From contig DIYP01000014.1 of assembly GCA_002427735.1 (NCBI GenBank), positions 310,001 through 374,000 on the forward strand: 64,000 nt of DNA. The letters are read 5' to 3'. Every line of letters starts with the position of its first letter. Within the stretch, counting starts at the first letter, position 1. The stretch comes from Flavobacteriales bacterium UBA6051 (GTDB taxonomy: Bacteria > Bacteroidota > Bacteroidia > Flavobacteriales_D > Crocinitomicaceae). Below, one piece after another: positions 17,234-25,877 of the stretch. Below the pieces are notes generated by a model that worked only from the letters and a program-made list of their open reading frames with translations, was not told the DNA's origin and made no database searches. A program made the position numbers and the translations under genes.

Positions 17234-18145
17234 ATGATTAAATATCCAATTCTTTCATTCGCTTTTATTCTTGTGATTAGTTTGAAAGGCTCTGCCCAAG
17301 AGGGAAATATCGATGTAAAACAAATTATTCCTTTTGAACTCACTGATCATAACAATATAGCGGTTGAAGCAGTCATCAATAAGCAGGATACGCTTTTCTT
17401 GATGTTTCATACAGCTGCTTCGTCAGTTACACTCACAACCGAGGCGATTAAAAAGATCAGTAGTATAGAATGGAATGCTGAAGGAGAAGTGAATTCATGG
17501 GGCGGTGCTTCGAATGCGCGTTACAGTGCTTCGAATGAAATGTCAATTGGCGCATTATCTTACGACAGTATTTCGATTTGGGAGACAAGAAATTCAGGCC
17601 CAGGTACTGATGGCAAGTTTGGTCCGAATGCCTTTGAAGATTGGGTTATTGAAATTGATTATGAATCTCAACAAATAATTTTACATAAACGACTTCCTGA
17701 TAAAACCTCAGGTTTTACCAAGTCTTCACTAAGATCGGGAGATGGTTTTATGTTCTTGTCAGCCGATAGTAAAATAAGCGATAGTGTTTATACCAACGAG
17801 TTCTTAATCCACTCCGGGTATGGTGGGACAATTCTTTATGACGATGCATTTGTCGCTAAGAGTAAAATTGGTCAGTATGTTGAAATCACAGATGAAAGGG
17901 AATTGAAAGATTCTTATGGAAACACGGTAAAAACGAAGAAAGGGAAGTTACCTCAATTCAATTTAGCCGGTGTTAGGTTTGAGGGTTTGCCAGTTGGTTT
18001 TTTTGAAGGCGCCATTGGACGTCAACAAATGAGTGTGTTAGGGGGCGATTTACTAAAACGATTTGATATTATCATTAACGCAAAAAGAGATACCATTTAC
18101 CTGAGACCGAATAGTCTGAAAGAATTGGCATTTTCAGACCGATGA
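17234..18145 (+). CDS. Retropepsin/pepsin-fold secreted protein with both catalytic Asp replaced by His
   Basis: The 303-residue protein has a signal peptide (MIKYPILSFAFILVISLKGSAQ). The aspartyl-protease fold is recognisable from two DTG-like turns and two closing strands. In lobe 1 the turn reads LMFHTAASSVTL with His at residue 59. In lobe 2 it reads FLIHSGYGGTIL with His at residue 193. The closing segments (GPNAFEDWVIEIDYESQQI and LGGDLLKRFDIIINAK) are canonical. Both catalytic aspartates are thus histidine, so normal acid protease chemistry should be lost. A binding role, or metal binding by paired His, is inference. The gene follows the sigma/anti-sigma pair but has its own putative promoter. 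Confidence 0.8.
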   Translation: MIKYPILSFAFILVISLKGSAQEGNIDVKQIIPFELTDHNNIAVEAVINKQDTLFLMFHTAASSVTLTTEAIKKISSIEWNAEGEVNSWGGASNARYSASNEMSIGALSYDSISIWETRNSGPGTDGKFGPNAFEDWVIEIDYESQQIILHKRLPDKTSGFTKSSLRSGDGFMFLSADSKISDSVYTNEFLIHSGYGGTILYDDAFVAKSKIGQYVEITDERELKDSYGNTVKTKKGKLPQFNLAGVRFEGLPVGFFEGAIGRQQMSVLGGDLLKRFDIIINAKRDTIYLRPNSLKELAFSDR

Positions 18146-18268
18146 AAGCTTGTTTAAATACTGTTGAAGTATTCTGAGTATTCGTTTGCTATTTATACAT
18201 GAATGGTTTTTGAATCATCTACGAATAGGAGAAGTCTTCCTATATTTAAGCAATTAAAACCACTTATC

Positions 18269-19177
18269 ATGACCTGCAATCTTGTCCGTAGATGTAATCT
18301 TTTTGCTCTAATAGTTTTCGTTTTTACCATTTTTTCTTCCTGTGATATGCGGCAATCTATCAATCAGGATTTGACTACTGGTGCTCAGTCCCGTGGCGAT
18401 GGATTGAGTTGTCAGAACGTGGAGATTGAAATTAATGGAAAGGTTGAAAGTCGGAATGAGTTTGTATACGGAGAAAAGGTCAACCTTATTTTTAATGATG
18501 TTCAGGGACTTACGAAGAAAAATGGCAAAACCTTTCCAGGCATGTCAGTTTATGTGGTTTCCAATACTTCCGATACTGTATTGAGTGAACCTGATGTTTT
18601 ACCAGAAATGGTTGAAGGAACTACTCTGTTTCCTCTGAAACTAACTGCTTTTTTCAATGCCCTAATGGAATATAAGGATGGTCAAGAATATACTGTTCAT
18701 GCGAAAATTTGGGATAGAAAAGGAGACGGAACCTTTACTTATGAAATGCCTTTTACCATTGTTCCAAATGATGTATTGACCATTGAAGAAAACGGACTGG
18801 AGTTCGCTTCTATTTATTTATGGGATGAAACTGAAAAGCTTGTTGTTGCCAACAAAAAAGTGAATCAGTCCAGCACATTGATGTTGCTATTGGATGAGGT
18901 CAAAGGAATGTCTGTACAGAACGGGATGAGTTTCCCTGCACTTTCATTACAGATAGTTGATGATAGCGGTAACGAAATATTGTTCAATGAGAATTTATTA
19001 AGTCAATTCGCGACAACAGGAGTGCGAGAGGTCGATTTAACTGAAGGTCAATTGCACGCAACGATAACCTTTACTGAAGGATCCATTTCAAATCCTTGCA
19101 AGCTAAAAGCGGTATTGAGTGATCTTAAGTCCGATAAAAAAATAGAAGTAAAGGGAGAGTTAGTCATTCAAGATTAG
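18269..19177 (+). CDS. Lipoprotein with duplicated domain
   Basis: ATG 18269 gives a lipoprotein signal (MTCNLVRRCNLFALIVFVFTIF then SSC as lipobox), better than the earlier in-frame ATG at 18203. The mature protein is about 280 residues. It contains two homologous units of about 130 residues: VNLIFNDVQGLTKKNGKTFP aligns with LMLLLDEVKGMSVQNGMSFP. Each is beta-rich and followed by SVYVV or SLQIV. The protein is probably anchored in a periplasmic or outer membrane leaflet. I do not recognise the domain. Confidence 0.75.
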   Translation: MTCNLVRRCNLFALIVFVFTIFSSCDMRQSINQDLTTGAQSRGDGLSCQNVEIEINGKVESRNEFVYGEKVNLIFNDVQGLTKKNGKTFPGMSVYVVSNTSDTVLSEPDVLPEMVEGTTLFPLKLTAFFNALMEYKDGQEYTVHAKIWDRKGDGTFTYEMPFTIVPNDVLTIEENGLEFASIYLWDETEKLVVANKKVNQSSTLMLLLDEVKGMSVQNGMSFPALSLQIVDDSGNEILFNENLLSQFATTGVREVDLTEGQLHATITFTEGSISNPCKLKAVLSDLKSDKKIEVKGELVIQD

Positions 19178-19203
19178 ATTGAGATTTTCCTTGGATTATT
19201 ACT

Positions 19204-22200
19204 TTAGAGAATGATTTGACCTCCTTCTACGCCTGCACCCGGTCCTAGTTTGATAACGTGATCTGCGCGTTTGATGAATCGAGAATTGTGTTCGATAAAC
19301 ACTATTGTATCTCCCTGTTCAACGATTGTATCGAATACTTCAAAAAGTTGATCAATATCAAAGGGATGAAGACCCGTTCCTGGTTCATCAAAAAGGAAGA
19401 GCCGCTTACCTTGAGATGAATCCTGCAACGCAATGATAAGCTTCAAGCGCTGTGCCTCACCACCAGAGAGTGTATGTCCACTTTGGCCAAGTACGAGATG
19501 TCCTAAGCCGGCGGATTGCATCAATTGTAACGTCTTCGTCAGGGGCGAGTCCTGAAAGAAAATTAATGCTTCTTCAACGGTCATTTGTAGTATTTCGCCA
19601 ATGGATTTATCTCGATAAGGAGATGCAAGAATTGTTTCATTGAATCGCAGTCCCTTGCAACTTTCACAAGTCAACCAGATATCGCTCATGAAATCCATAG
19701 CTACTTTAGTCTCTCCGTAACCACTACAGCTTGTGCATTTTCCGTTTTTACTTTGATATGAAAAATCACTTCTTTTTAGTTTTCTTTCTTTTGCCTCCGC
19801 TGTTTGCGCAAACATTTTCTTGAGAGATTCAAGCACGTTGGTCAAGGATGCAGGCGTGCTCAGTCGGTTTTTTTGCAAAGCCTCCTGATCTATAAATAGC
19901 ACATCATCGAACTGTTCTATTCCATCGATGGCGGTGCATTTAATCGGTCGTCGCTTTTTCCAGGAAGCAAATAGTGTATCTCTGATTAAACTTGATTTTC
20001 CGCTTCCTGAAACGCCTGTGACCGCTGTGATCATGCCTGATTGAAAGGTAACATCGACAGACTTTAAATTATTGGCGATCGCTCCAGATATGCTAAAAGG
20101 CTGACCGAGAATACGCTCTTTTTTAGTGCTTTTTGCCGAAGATTCATTGAGTAATCGATAGGTCAATGATTGCTTGTGATGGGAAAGCAATTTATGCGGC
20201 CCTTGAAAAATTAAGGTTCCACCATTTTTGCCAGCAGCTGGACCTAATTCGATGATATAATCGGAATGTTTGATGAAATCAGGATCATGTTCTACAATAA
20301 CAACGGTATTTCCATTATCGATAAGGCTCCGTAAAGCATTGAGCAGTTCTTTTGTTTGCGCCTGATCCAATCCAACGGTTGGTTCATCCAATACATATAC
20401 TACGCCATGTAAGTGTGAAGATAACTGTCCGGTAAGCGAAACACGTTGACGCTCACCACCTGAAAGGGAAGTGATGGCTCTATCTAATGAAAGGTATGAT
20501 AAACCCAAGGATGAGAGCATATTCAACGCTGGTCGAATTGCATCCGTAACTGATTGTGCTAAAGCCTTAATAGTTGTATCTTTTTCGTTAGAAAGGCGAT
20601 TAAAGGATTGCAAAATGGTAGCAATACTTTGCTTACTTAATTCATGGATGTTGAACCCCAGAAATTGAATCTTCAATAACTTAGGTTTCAGTCGACTTCC
20701 ATGGCAATGGTCACATTCGACATAGTGCAATAAGTCTTCGAGGTGCTGAATATTTTTGTTGTGCAATTTCCGCTCGTATTCCTCAAAAATATAATGGCAT
20801 AATCCGCGCCATTTTGTGGATAAATGCTGAGAACCGGAACGCGCCTTCGTTTTATACTCCCAAGTCACATCCCATTCTTGATCTCCTGTTCCAAACAAAA
20901 TGATTCTTTGTACTTCAGGAGTTAATTCGTTCCATGGGATATCAATATTCCATTGGTGGAACGCTGCCACGGCTCGAAGTGTGGCCATAAATTGCCCATT
21001 CGGATCAACATAATACTGCAGTGCTTTATTGGATGATGTAGCGCCATCCAGCAATGGTTTTTCTGGGTTTATAATTAGTTTATCGGCATCTGTTTCCGGG
21101 TATTTTCCCAGGCCTTTGCATTTCGGGCATGCGCCTAAATGTTGATTAAAAGAGAAATGTTGGGCGGTGTATTCTTCTCCTTGATATTGCGCGATACGTG
21201 AGTACAGTAACCTCAATGCATCATAGACTCCCGAGAGAGTTCCAACTGTTGATCGATCTGAAAAAGCACTTCCATTTCGATTAATTCCAATGGCAGGAGA
21301 TAATCCTTGGTGTGAGCGAATACTAGCCCGATTATTTTGTCGGATAAAACTTCGACTATAGGCTGAAAGTGATTCAGAAAATTGAGCATTAGCTTCTGAA
21401 AAGAGCGTATCATAAACAAGTGATGACTTACCACTGCCTGAAAGTCCCGTAACAACCGTTAGCTGCTGTTTTGGGATACGTATGTCAATATCTTTTAATA
21501 AGTGCGTTTGTATTCCATTCAGTTCAATAACCGTTGGATAATTGAAGCTATTTTTAACCGCTTTTAATTCACTCAGTCCCTTTCCCGATGGCAATTTGGG
21601 TGGGCCTTCATGTAAAATCTTTCCACCATTCTTACCACTCCCTGGACCGAGCTCAATGTGCCAATCACTCCAGGAAATGACTTCTGCATCCTGTTCAAGG
21701 CAAACAATTGTATTTCCTTTTTGCAGAACTCGCTCAAATAGCGGAAGTAACGATTGAATATTCTCTTTGTGCAACCCAATGCTGGGCTCAATGAGAATGT
21801 ATAGCGTATTTCCTGTGTCTTTCTTTTGTAGTTGATTAGCAATCTTAATGCGTTGTGCTTCTCCACCAGATAGGGTAGTAGATGATTGTCCTAGTTTTAA
21901 ATAACCGAGACCAATTTCCGATAAAAGTTTGAGTCCGGTAAGAATCTTCTTTTGACCATCGAAAAAGGCGATTGCTTCATCAACGGAAAGTCTGTAAATG
22001 TCTGCAATCGAATAATCTTTATATTGGACACTCAAGGTTTCATCGTTGAAGCGCCTACCATTACATGTTTCACAGACAAGCTCTACATTTCCCAGGAAGT
22101 GCATTCCTATTTGAATCTTGCCGGCTCCTTGACATGTCTCACATCGGCCACCTTTATTGTTGAACGAAAAGCGGGATTTAGTAAATCCCTTTTCCTTTGC

Positions 22201-23973
22201 CATTGGCAGAGAAGCGAAAAGGTCTCTTATATGATCAGAAAGCCCAAGGTAGGTGGCAGGGTTGCTCCGAGGAGTCCTGCCTATTGGCGTATGATCGATA
22301 AATACGAGTTTATCAACTGCTTCAATGTGTTCGACGGAGTTTACTTTTATTTCTCCATCAGGCGCTTCACCTAAATGTGCTTGTGCAACTTTGAGTAAGC
22401 AATCTTTGATAAGACTTGTTTTTCCTGCTCCAGATTTGCCGCTAACAACATTGAGTTTACCAAGTTGAAAAGATACATCAATGTGCTGTAGGTTTCGTTC
22501 AAAGCAACCTTTTAACATGAGTTGTTGCTTGTAGCTTTCGGTTATATCATTTCTGGACGCAAAGGATGCCTTTAACGCTCGAAATGTTGCGCTTGTACCG
22601 GATAAATCTTCGTTTGAAAGAAATGCTTTCACGCTTCCATTAAATATGATCTCTCCACCAAATTCGCCTGCTTTTGGTCCAACTTCAATAATATGCTCCG
22701 CTGCTGAAATTGTTTCCAGATCATGCTCAACGACAATGACCGTATTTCCTTTGGAAACAAGCTTTCTAAAATAAGCGATCATTTGTTTGTTTTCCTCTGG
22801 ATGCAGACCAATGGATGGTTCATCAAAGACATAAAGAATATCGCTAAGTGAAACACTGAGTTGATTGGCAATACGAATTCGTTGTATTTCACTAGGTGAA
22901 AGTGATTTGGCAGATCGGTTCAGCTGTAAATGACCAAGACCAAGATCAATGAGGATAGCCAACGGCGTTCGAATTTTTTCTATAACCGAATTGGCCACAT
23001 CATTCCATTCATATTCATTGATCCAATCAAGCAGAGCGCTGAGTTCAAGACAGGCCAGTTCATAGATGGACTTATCTCGCACACGAACACTGAGTGCATC
23101 CTGACTTAATCGTGCACCATTGCATTTTGAACATTTTACCGAATGGACGTACTTGAGTATGTTGGCGTTACGATCACGACGAAGGATATCTGACATAATT
23201 GGAATCATGCCCTTGTAGTAGCCTTCTTCTCGCGGTTTTGCCTTAATTCCGGTCCATTTTAGGCGAGATTCCAGACTGTGTTTACCAAAAGGAACCTTTA
23301 TCTTCTCGCTACCATACAGAACAACATTTTTTTGAGACTCCGTTAGCTCATTCCATGGGATGTCCACATTAAAACCCTCCGCTTCACAGACTTGATTCAA
23401 TACGTCAATTGTGACTTGAGAATACATGATGTAACCTGTTGGTAGCGTGGGAGCTAGTGCTCCTTCTCGAATGGTTCTTTCCGGATATGCGATCAACTTA
23501 TTCAAATTGATTTTTTCTTCTTTTCCAATTCCGTTGCACTGAGAACACTTACCGCGTTCGGAGTTGAAGGAAAATAAAGAACGGGACAATTGAATAGGAC
23601 GATCACTTTTCCCGGCACGCGCAAACAGAAGTCTGAAATAGTCATATATATCCGACATGGTTCCAACAGTCGACCGTGCTTGCATTCCTGTAGTACTCTG
23701 TCCGATGGCAATTACAGGAGAAAGCCCTTCTATTAGATCGACTTCAGGGCGATTTAATTTTCCAAGGTACTGCCGCGCGAAAGAAGGCAATGTTTCAAAA
23801 TACCTTCGTTGCCCTTCTTTGACAAGGAGGTCAAAAACAAGGCTTGATTTTCCAGAGCCAGAAATACCTGTTACCACAATAAATTTGTGGTGAGGAATTT
23901 CAAGGTGAACATCTTTCAAATTGTTTACCCGAGCTCCTTTAATGACAATCTTGCGATCCATTTTTTGACCCAT
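19204..23973 (-). CDS. uvrA: Double-length (tandem-fused) UvrA-family ATPase
   Basis: At about 1,590 residues this is twice the usual UvrA2 length, with four ABC modules in one chain. Walker A motifs are GISGSGKSS (near residue 36), GKSGAGKTS, GLSGSGKSS and GVSGSGKSS. Zinc-finger CxxC pairs occur throughout (CSQC, CSKC, CETC, CPKC, CDHC, CTSC, CESC). Modules 3 and 4 have intact LSGGE signatures and DEP Walker B motifs. Module 1 has LSPSE instead of LSGGE, and module 2 has YILIEPS, where the Walker B Asp is Ile. UvrA dimers scan DNA for bulky lesions; the fusion fixes the dimer and allows unequal sites. Fused forms are known in Chlamydiae. The start is either 23973 (MGQKMDRKI) or 23961; the frame also runs open to 24084. 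Confidence 0.88.
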   Translation of the reverse strand: MGQKMDRKIVIKGARVNNLKDVHLEIPHHKFIVVTGISGSGKSSLVFDLLVKEGQRRYFETLPSFARQYLGKLNRPEVDLIEGLSPVIAIGQSTTGMQARSTVGTMSDIYDYFRLLFARAGKSDRPIQLSRSLFSFNSERGKCSQCNGIGKEEKINLNKLIAYPERTIREGALAPTLPTGYIMYSQVTIDVLNQVCEAEGFNVDIPWNELTESQKNVVLYGSEKIKVPFGKHSLESRLKWTGIKAKPREEGYYKGMIPIMSDILRRDRNANILKYVHSVKCSKCNGARLSQDALSVRVRDKSIYELACLELSALLDWINEYEWNDVANSVIEKIRTPLAILIDLGLGHLQLNRSAKSLSPSEIQRIRIANQLSVSLSDILYVFDEPSIGLHPEENKQMIAYFRKLVSKGNTVIVVEHDLETISAAEHIIEVGPKAGEFGGEIIFNGSVKAFLSNEDLSGTSATFRALKASFASRNDITESYKQQLMLKGCFERNLQHIDVSFQLGKLNVVSGKSGAGKTSLIKDCLLKVAQAHLGEAPDGEIKVNSVEHIEAVDKLVFIDHTPIGRTPRSNPATYLGLSDHIRDLFASLPMAKEKGFTKSRFSFNNKGGRCETCQGAGKIQIGMHFLGNVELVCETCNGRRFNDETLSVQYKDYSIADIYRLSVDEAIAFFDGQKKILTGLKLLSEIGLGYLKLGQSSTTLSGGEAQRIKIANQLQKKDTGNTLYILIEPSIGLHKENIQSLLPLFERVLQKGNTIVCLEQDAEVISWSDWHIELGPGSGKNGGKILHEGPPKLPSGKGLSELKAVKNSFNYPTVIELNGIQTHLLKDIDIRIPKQQLTVVTGLSGSGKSSLVYDTLFSEANAQFSESLSAYSRSFIRQNNRASIRSHQGLSPAIGINRNGSAFSDRSTVGTLSGVYDALRLLYSRIAQYQGEEYTAQHFSFNQHLGACPKCKGLGKYPETDADKLIINPEKPLLDGATSSNKALQYYVDPNGQFMATLRAVAAFHQWNIDIPWNELTPEVQRIILFGTGDQEWDVTWEYKTKARSGSQHLSTKWRGLCHYIFEEYERKLHNKNIQHLEDLLHYVECDHCHGSRLKPKLLKIQFLGFNIHELSKQSIATILQSFNRLSNEKDTTIKALAQSVTDAIRPALNMLSSLGLSYLSLDRAITSLSGGERQRVSLTGQLSSHLHGVVYVLDEPTVGLDQAQTKELLNALRSLIDNGNTVVIVEHDPDFIKHSDYIIELGPAAGKNGGTLIFQGPHKLLSHHKQSLTYRLLNESSAKSTKKERILGQPFSISGAIANNLKSVDVTFQSGMITAVTGVSGSGKSSLIRDTLFASWKKRRPIKCTAIDGIEQFDDVLFIDQEALQKNRLSTPASLTNVLESLKKMFAQTAEAKERKLKRSDFSYQSKNGKCTSCSGYGETKVAMDFMSDIWLTCESCKGLRFNETILASPYRDKSIGEILQMTVEEALIFFQDSPLTKTLQLMQSAGLGHLVLGQSGHTLSGGEAQRLKLIIALQDSSQGKRLFLFDEPGTGLHPFDIDQLFEVFDTIVEQGDTIVFIEHNSRFIKRADHVIKLGPGAGVEGGQIIL

Positions 23974-24073
23974 TTGGTGAAAATAGTGATTTCGGTTGCA
24001 AATGGACAGATGTCTTGAACAATGAAGTGTGGACATAAATCCAATATTGATCGGGGATTCCTTAATTTCTGTG

Positions 24074-24081
24074 TACCTTTG
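24074..24081 (+). promoter_or_regulatory. -7 box TACCTTTG
   Basis: A perfect TAnnTTTG lies 22 bases upstream of the helicase ATG in the divergent region with uvrA. The nearest TTG (24047-24049) is 24 bases upstream of the box. Confidence 0.45.
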
Positions 24082-24103
24082 CAACTTATTTTAAAACAAT
24101 TGA

Positions 24104-25852
24104 ATGACATTTGAGGAACTCGGGCTGAAGAGTGAGGTGTTAAAGTCGTTAAAAGAACTGGGGTTCGAAACACCTACTCCGATCCAACAAGAAGCCATTC
24201 CACACTTATTAAAAGAGGAAAGTGACTTCGTTGGACTAGCTCAAACTGGGACCGGTAAGACCGCTGCATTTGGTCTACCATTAGTAAGTAAAGTAGAGGA
24301 GGGAAGAAAAATCCCGCAAGGACTCGTTATTTGCCCAACACGGGAATTATGCTTACAAATTTCTAAAGATTTACAGAACTATTCGAAACATACAAAGGTG
24401 AAGGTTGTTGCCGTTTATGGTGGAACCGACATCAAGCGTCAGATTACGGATATAAAGAAGGGGGTGCAAATCATAGTCGCAACTCCTGGTCGTCTGGTTG
24501 ATTTGACGAAGCGAAAAGCCTTATCACTGCAAGAAATTGAGTGGGTTGTATTGGATGAAGCAGATGAGATGTTGAATATGGGATTCAAAGAAGATATTGA
24601 TACCATTCTTGACAAAACACCCCAATGGAAAAATGTTTGGCTTTTTTCGGCAACAATGCCAAAAGAAGTAGCTTCCATTGCTGAGAATTATATGGAGAAT
24701 CCATTGGAGGTTTCCATTGGACACAAGAATCAGACGAACGAGAATATAGATCATGTTTATTTCACGGTTAAGGAACGGGATCGTTATTCTGCTTTAAAGC
24801 GACTCATTGATTACAATCCTGAGATTTACGGTCTTGTCTTTTGCCGGACAAGAAGAGAAACAGCTGATGTAGCAGATAAATTGGGGAAAGAAGGATACAA
24901 TTCGGCGCCATTGCATGGAGATTTGTCACAGGCGCAGCGTGATGCCGTAATGAAACGCTTTCGAACAAAGGGAATTCAAATTCTTGTGGCGACAGACGTT
25001 GCGGCACGTGGAATCGATGTGGATGATATAACACACGTAATCAATTATAACCTTCCGGACGAAATTGAAAACTATACACATCGTAGTGGAAGAACAGCAC
25101 GAGCAGGTAAACATGGAGAGTCATTGGTGTTGATCAATACGCGTGAAGGACATAAGATCAAGGCAATTGAACGAAAGATTAGAACAACTTTCACCCAGGG
25201 AAATATTCCAGGGCCTAAAGAGATCTGCGAAATCCAATTGATGAAATTGGTGGATAAAGTGATCACGACTGAGGTAAAGGAAAATGATATTGCCGAGTTC
25301 TTACCACTGGTTATGCAGGAGTTTGACGGATTCACCAAAGAAGAAGTGGTAAAGAAGTTTGTATCAGCTGAATTCAACAGATTTATTGAATACTACGAAA
25401 GAGCGGGAGACTTAAATGCGAAGGCAGGAGAAGGTCGTGATCGTGGTGGAAGAGACAAAGGAAGAGACCGTGGAGGCCGCAGAGATGATTTGAATAAAAC
25501 GCGATTCTTTGTAAACCTTGGTAAGCGAGATGGCTTGAATCCGGGAGGACTGTTACGTGTAGTTTGCGATAACGCTGGATTGCGTTCCGATAAGGTTGGC
25601 CGAATAGATATCCTGGCTTCATTCTCATTTTTCGAAGCGGATAACGAGCTGGCGGATACAATTGTCCAGAAAGTAAATGGAGCCGAGTACGAAGGACATC
25701 GCGTTAAAGTTGAAGTAACCAAGAAGCGAGAAGGTGGAGGTAAGAGAAGAAGTGGTGGAGGCGGTCGCCGAAGAGATCATGGAGGTAATCGAAGAAGTGG
25801 TGGTGGACAAGGTCACCGAGGTCGCAGAGATAGTAGCCGTAAAAGACGTTGA
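24104..25852 (+). CDS. deaD: DEAD-box RNA helicase, DeaD/CsdA type
   Basis: The 582-residue protein has all helicase motifs in order: Q motif (GFETPTPIQQEA), I (AQTGTGKT), Ia (PTRELC), Ib (TPGRLVD), II (DEAD), III (SAT), V (TDVAARGIDVDD) and VI (HRSGRTARAG). Residues ~490-545 (FFVNLGKRDGLNPGGLLRVV, IDILASFSFFEA) form a DbpA-like RNA-binding domain. Two RG-rich low-complexity stretches flank it, at about 445-470 and the last ~40 residues. These enzymes unwind structured RNA in ribosome assembly, especially in the cold. BipA follows 25 bases downstream, so the two may share a transcript. Confidence 0.93.
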   Translation: MTFEELGLKSEVLKSLKELGFETPTPIQQEAIPHLLKEESDFVGLAQTGTGKTAAFGLPLVSKVEEGRKIPQGLVICPTRELCLQISKDLQNYSKHTKVKVVAVYGGTDIKRQITDIKKGVQIIVATPGRLVDLTKRKALSLQEIEWVVLDEADEMLNMGFKEDIDTILDKTPQWKNVWLFSATMPKEVASIAENYMENPLEVSIGHKNQTNENIDHVYFTVKERDRYSALKRLIDYNPEIYGLVFCRTRRETADVADKLGKEGYNSAPLHGDLSQAQRDAVMKRFRTKGIQILVATDVAARGIDVDDITHVINYNLPDEIENYTHRSGRTARAGKHGESLVLINTREGHKIKAIERKIRTTFTQGNIPGPKEICEIQLMKLVDKVITTEVKENDIAEFLPLVMQEFDGFTKEEVVKKFVSAEFNRFIEYYERAGDLNAKAGEGRDRGGRDKGRDRGGRRDDLNKTRFFVNLGKRDGLNPGGLLRVVCDNAGLRSDKVGRIDILASFSFFEADNELADTIVQKVNGAEYEGHRVKVEVTKKREGGGKRRSGGGGRRRDHGGNRRSGGGQGHRGRRDSSRKRR

Positions 25853-25877
25853 TAGAAATTAGAATACGTAGAAAGAA

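Noticed and set aside
21952..22374. 140-codon plus-strand frame opposite uvrA
   Set aside because: Antisense to conserved ABC motifs; no start signal or domain.
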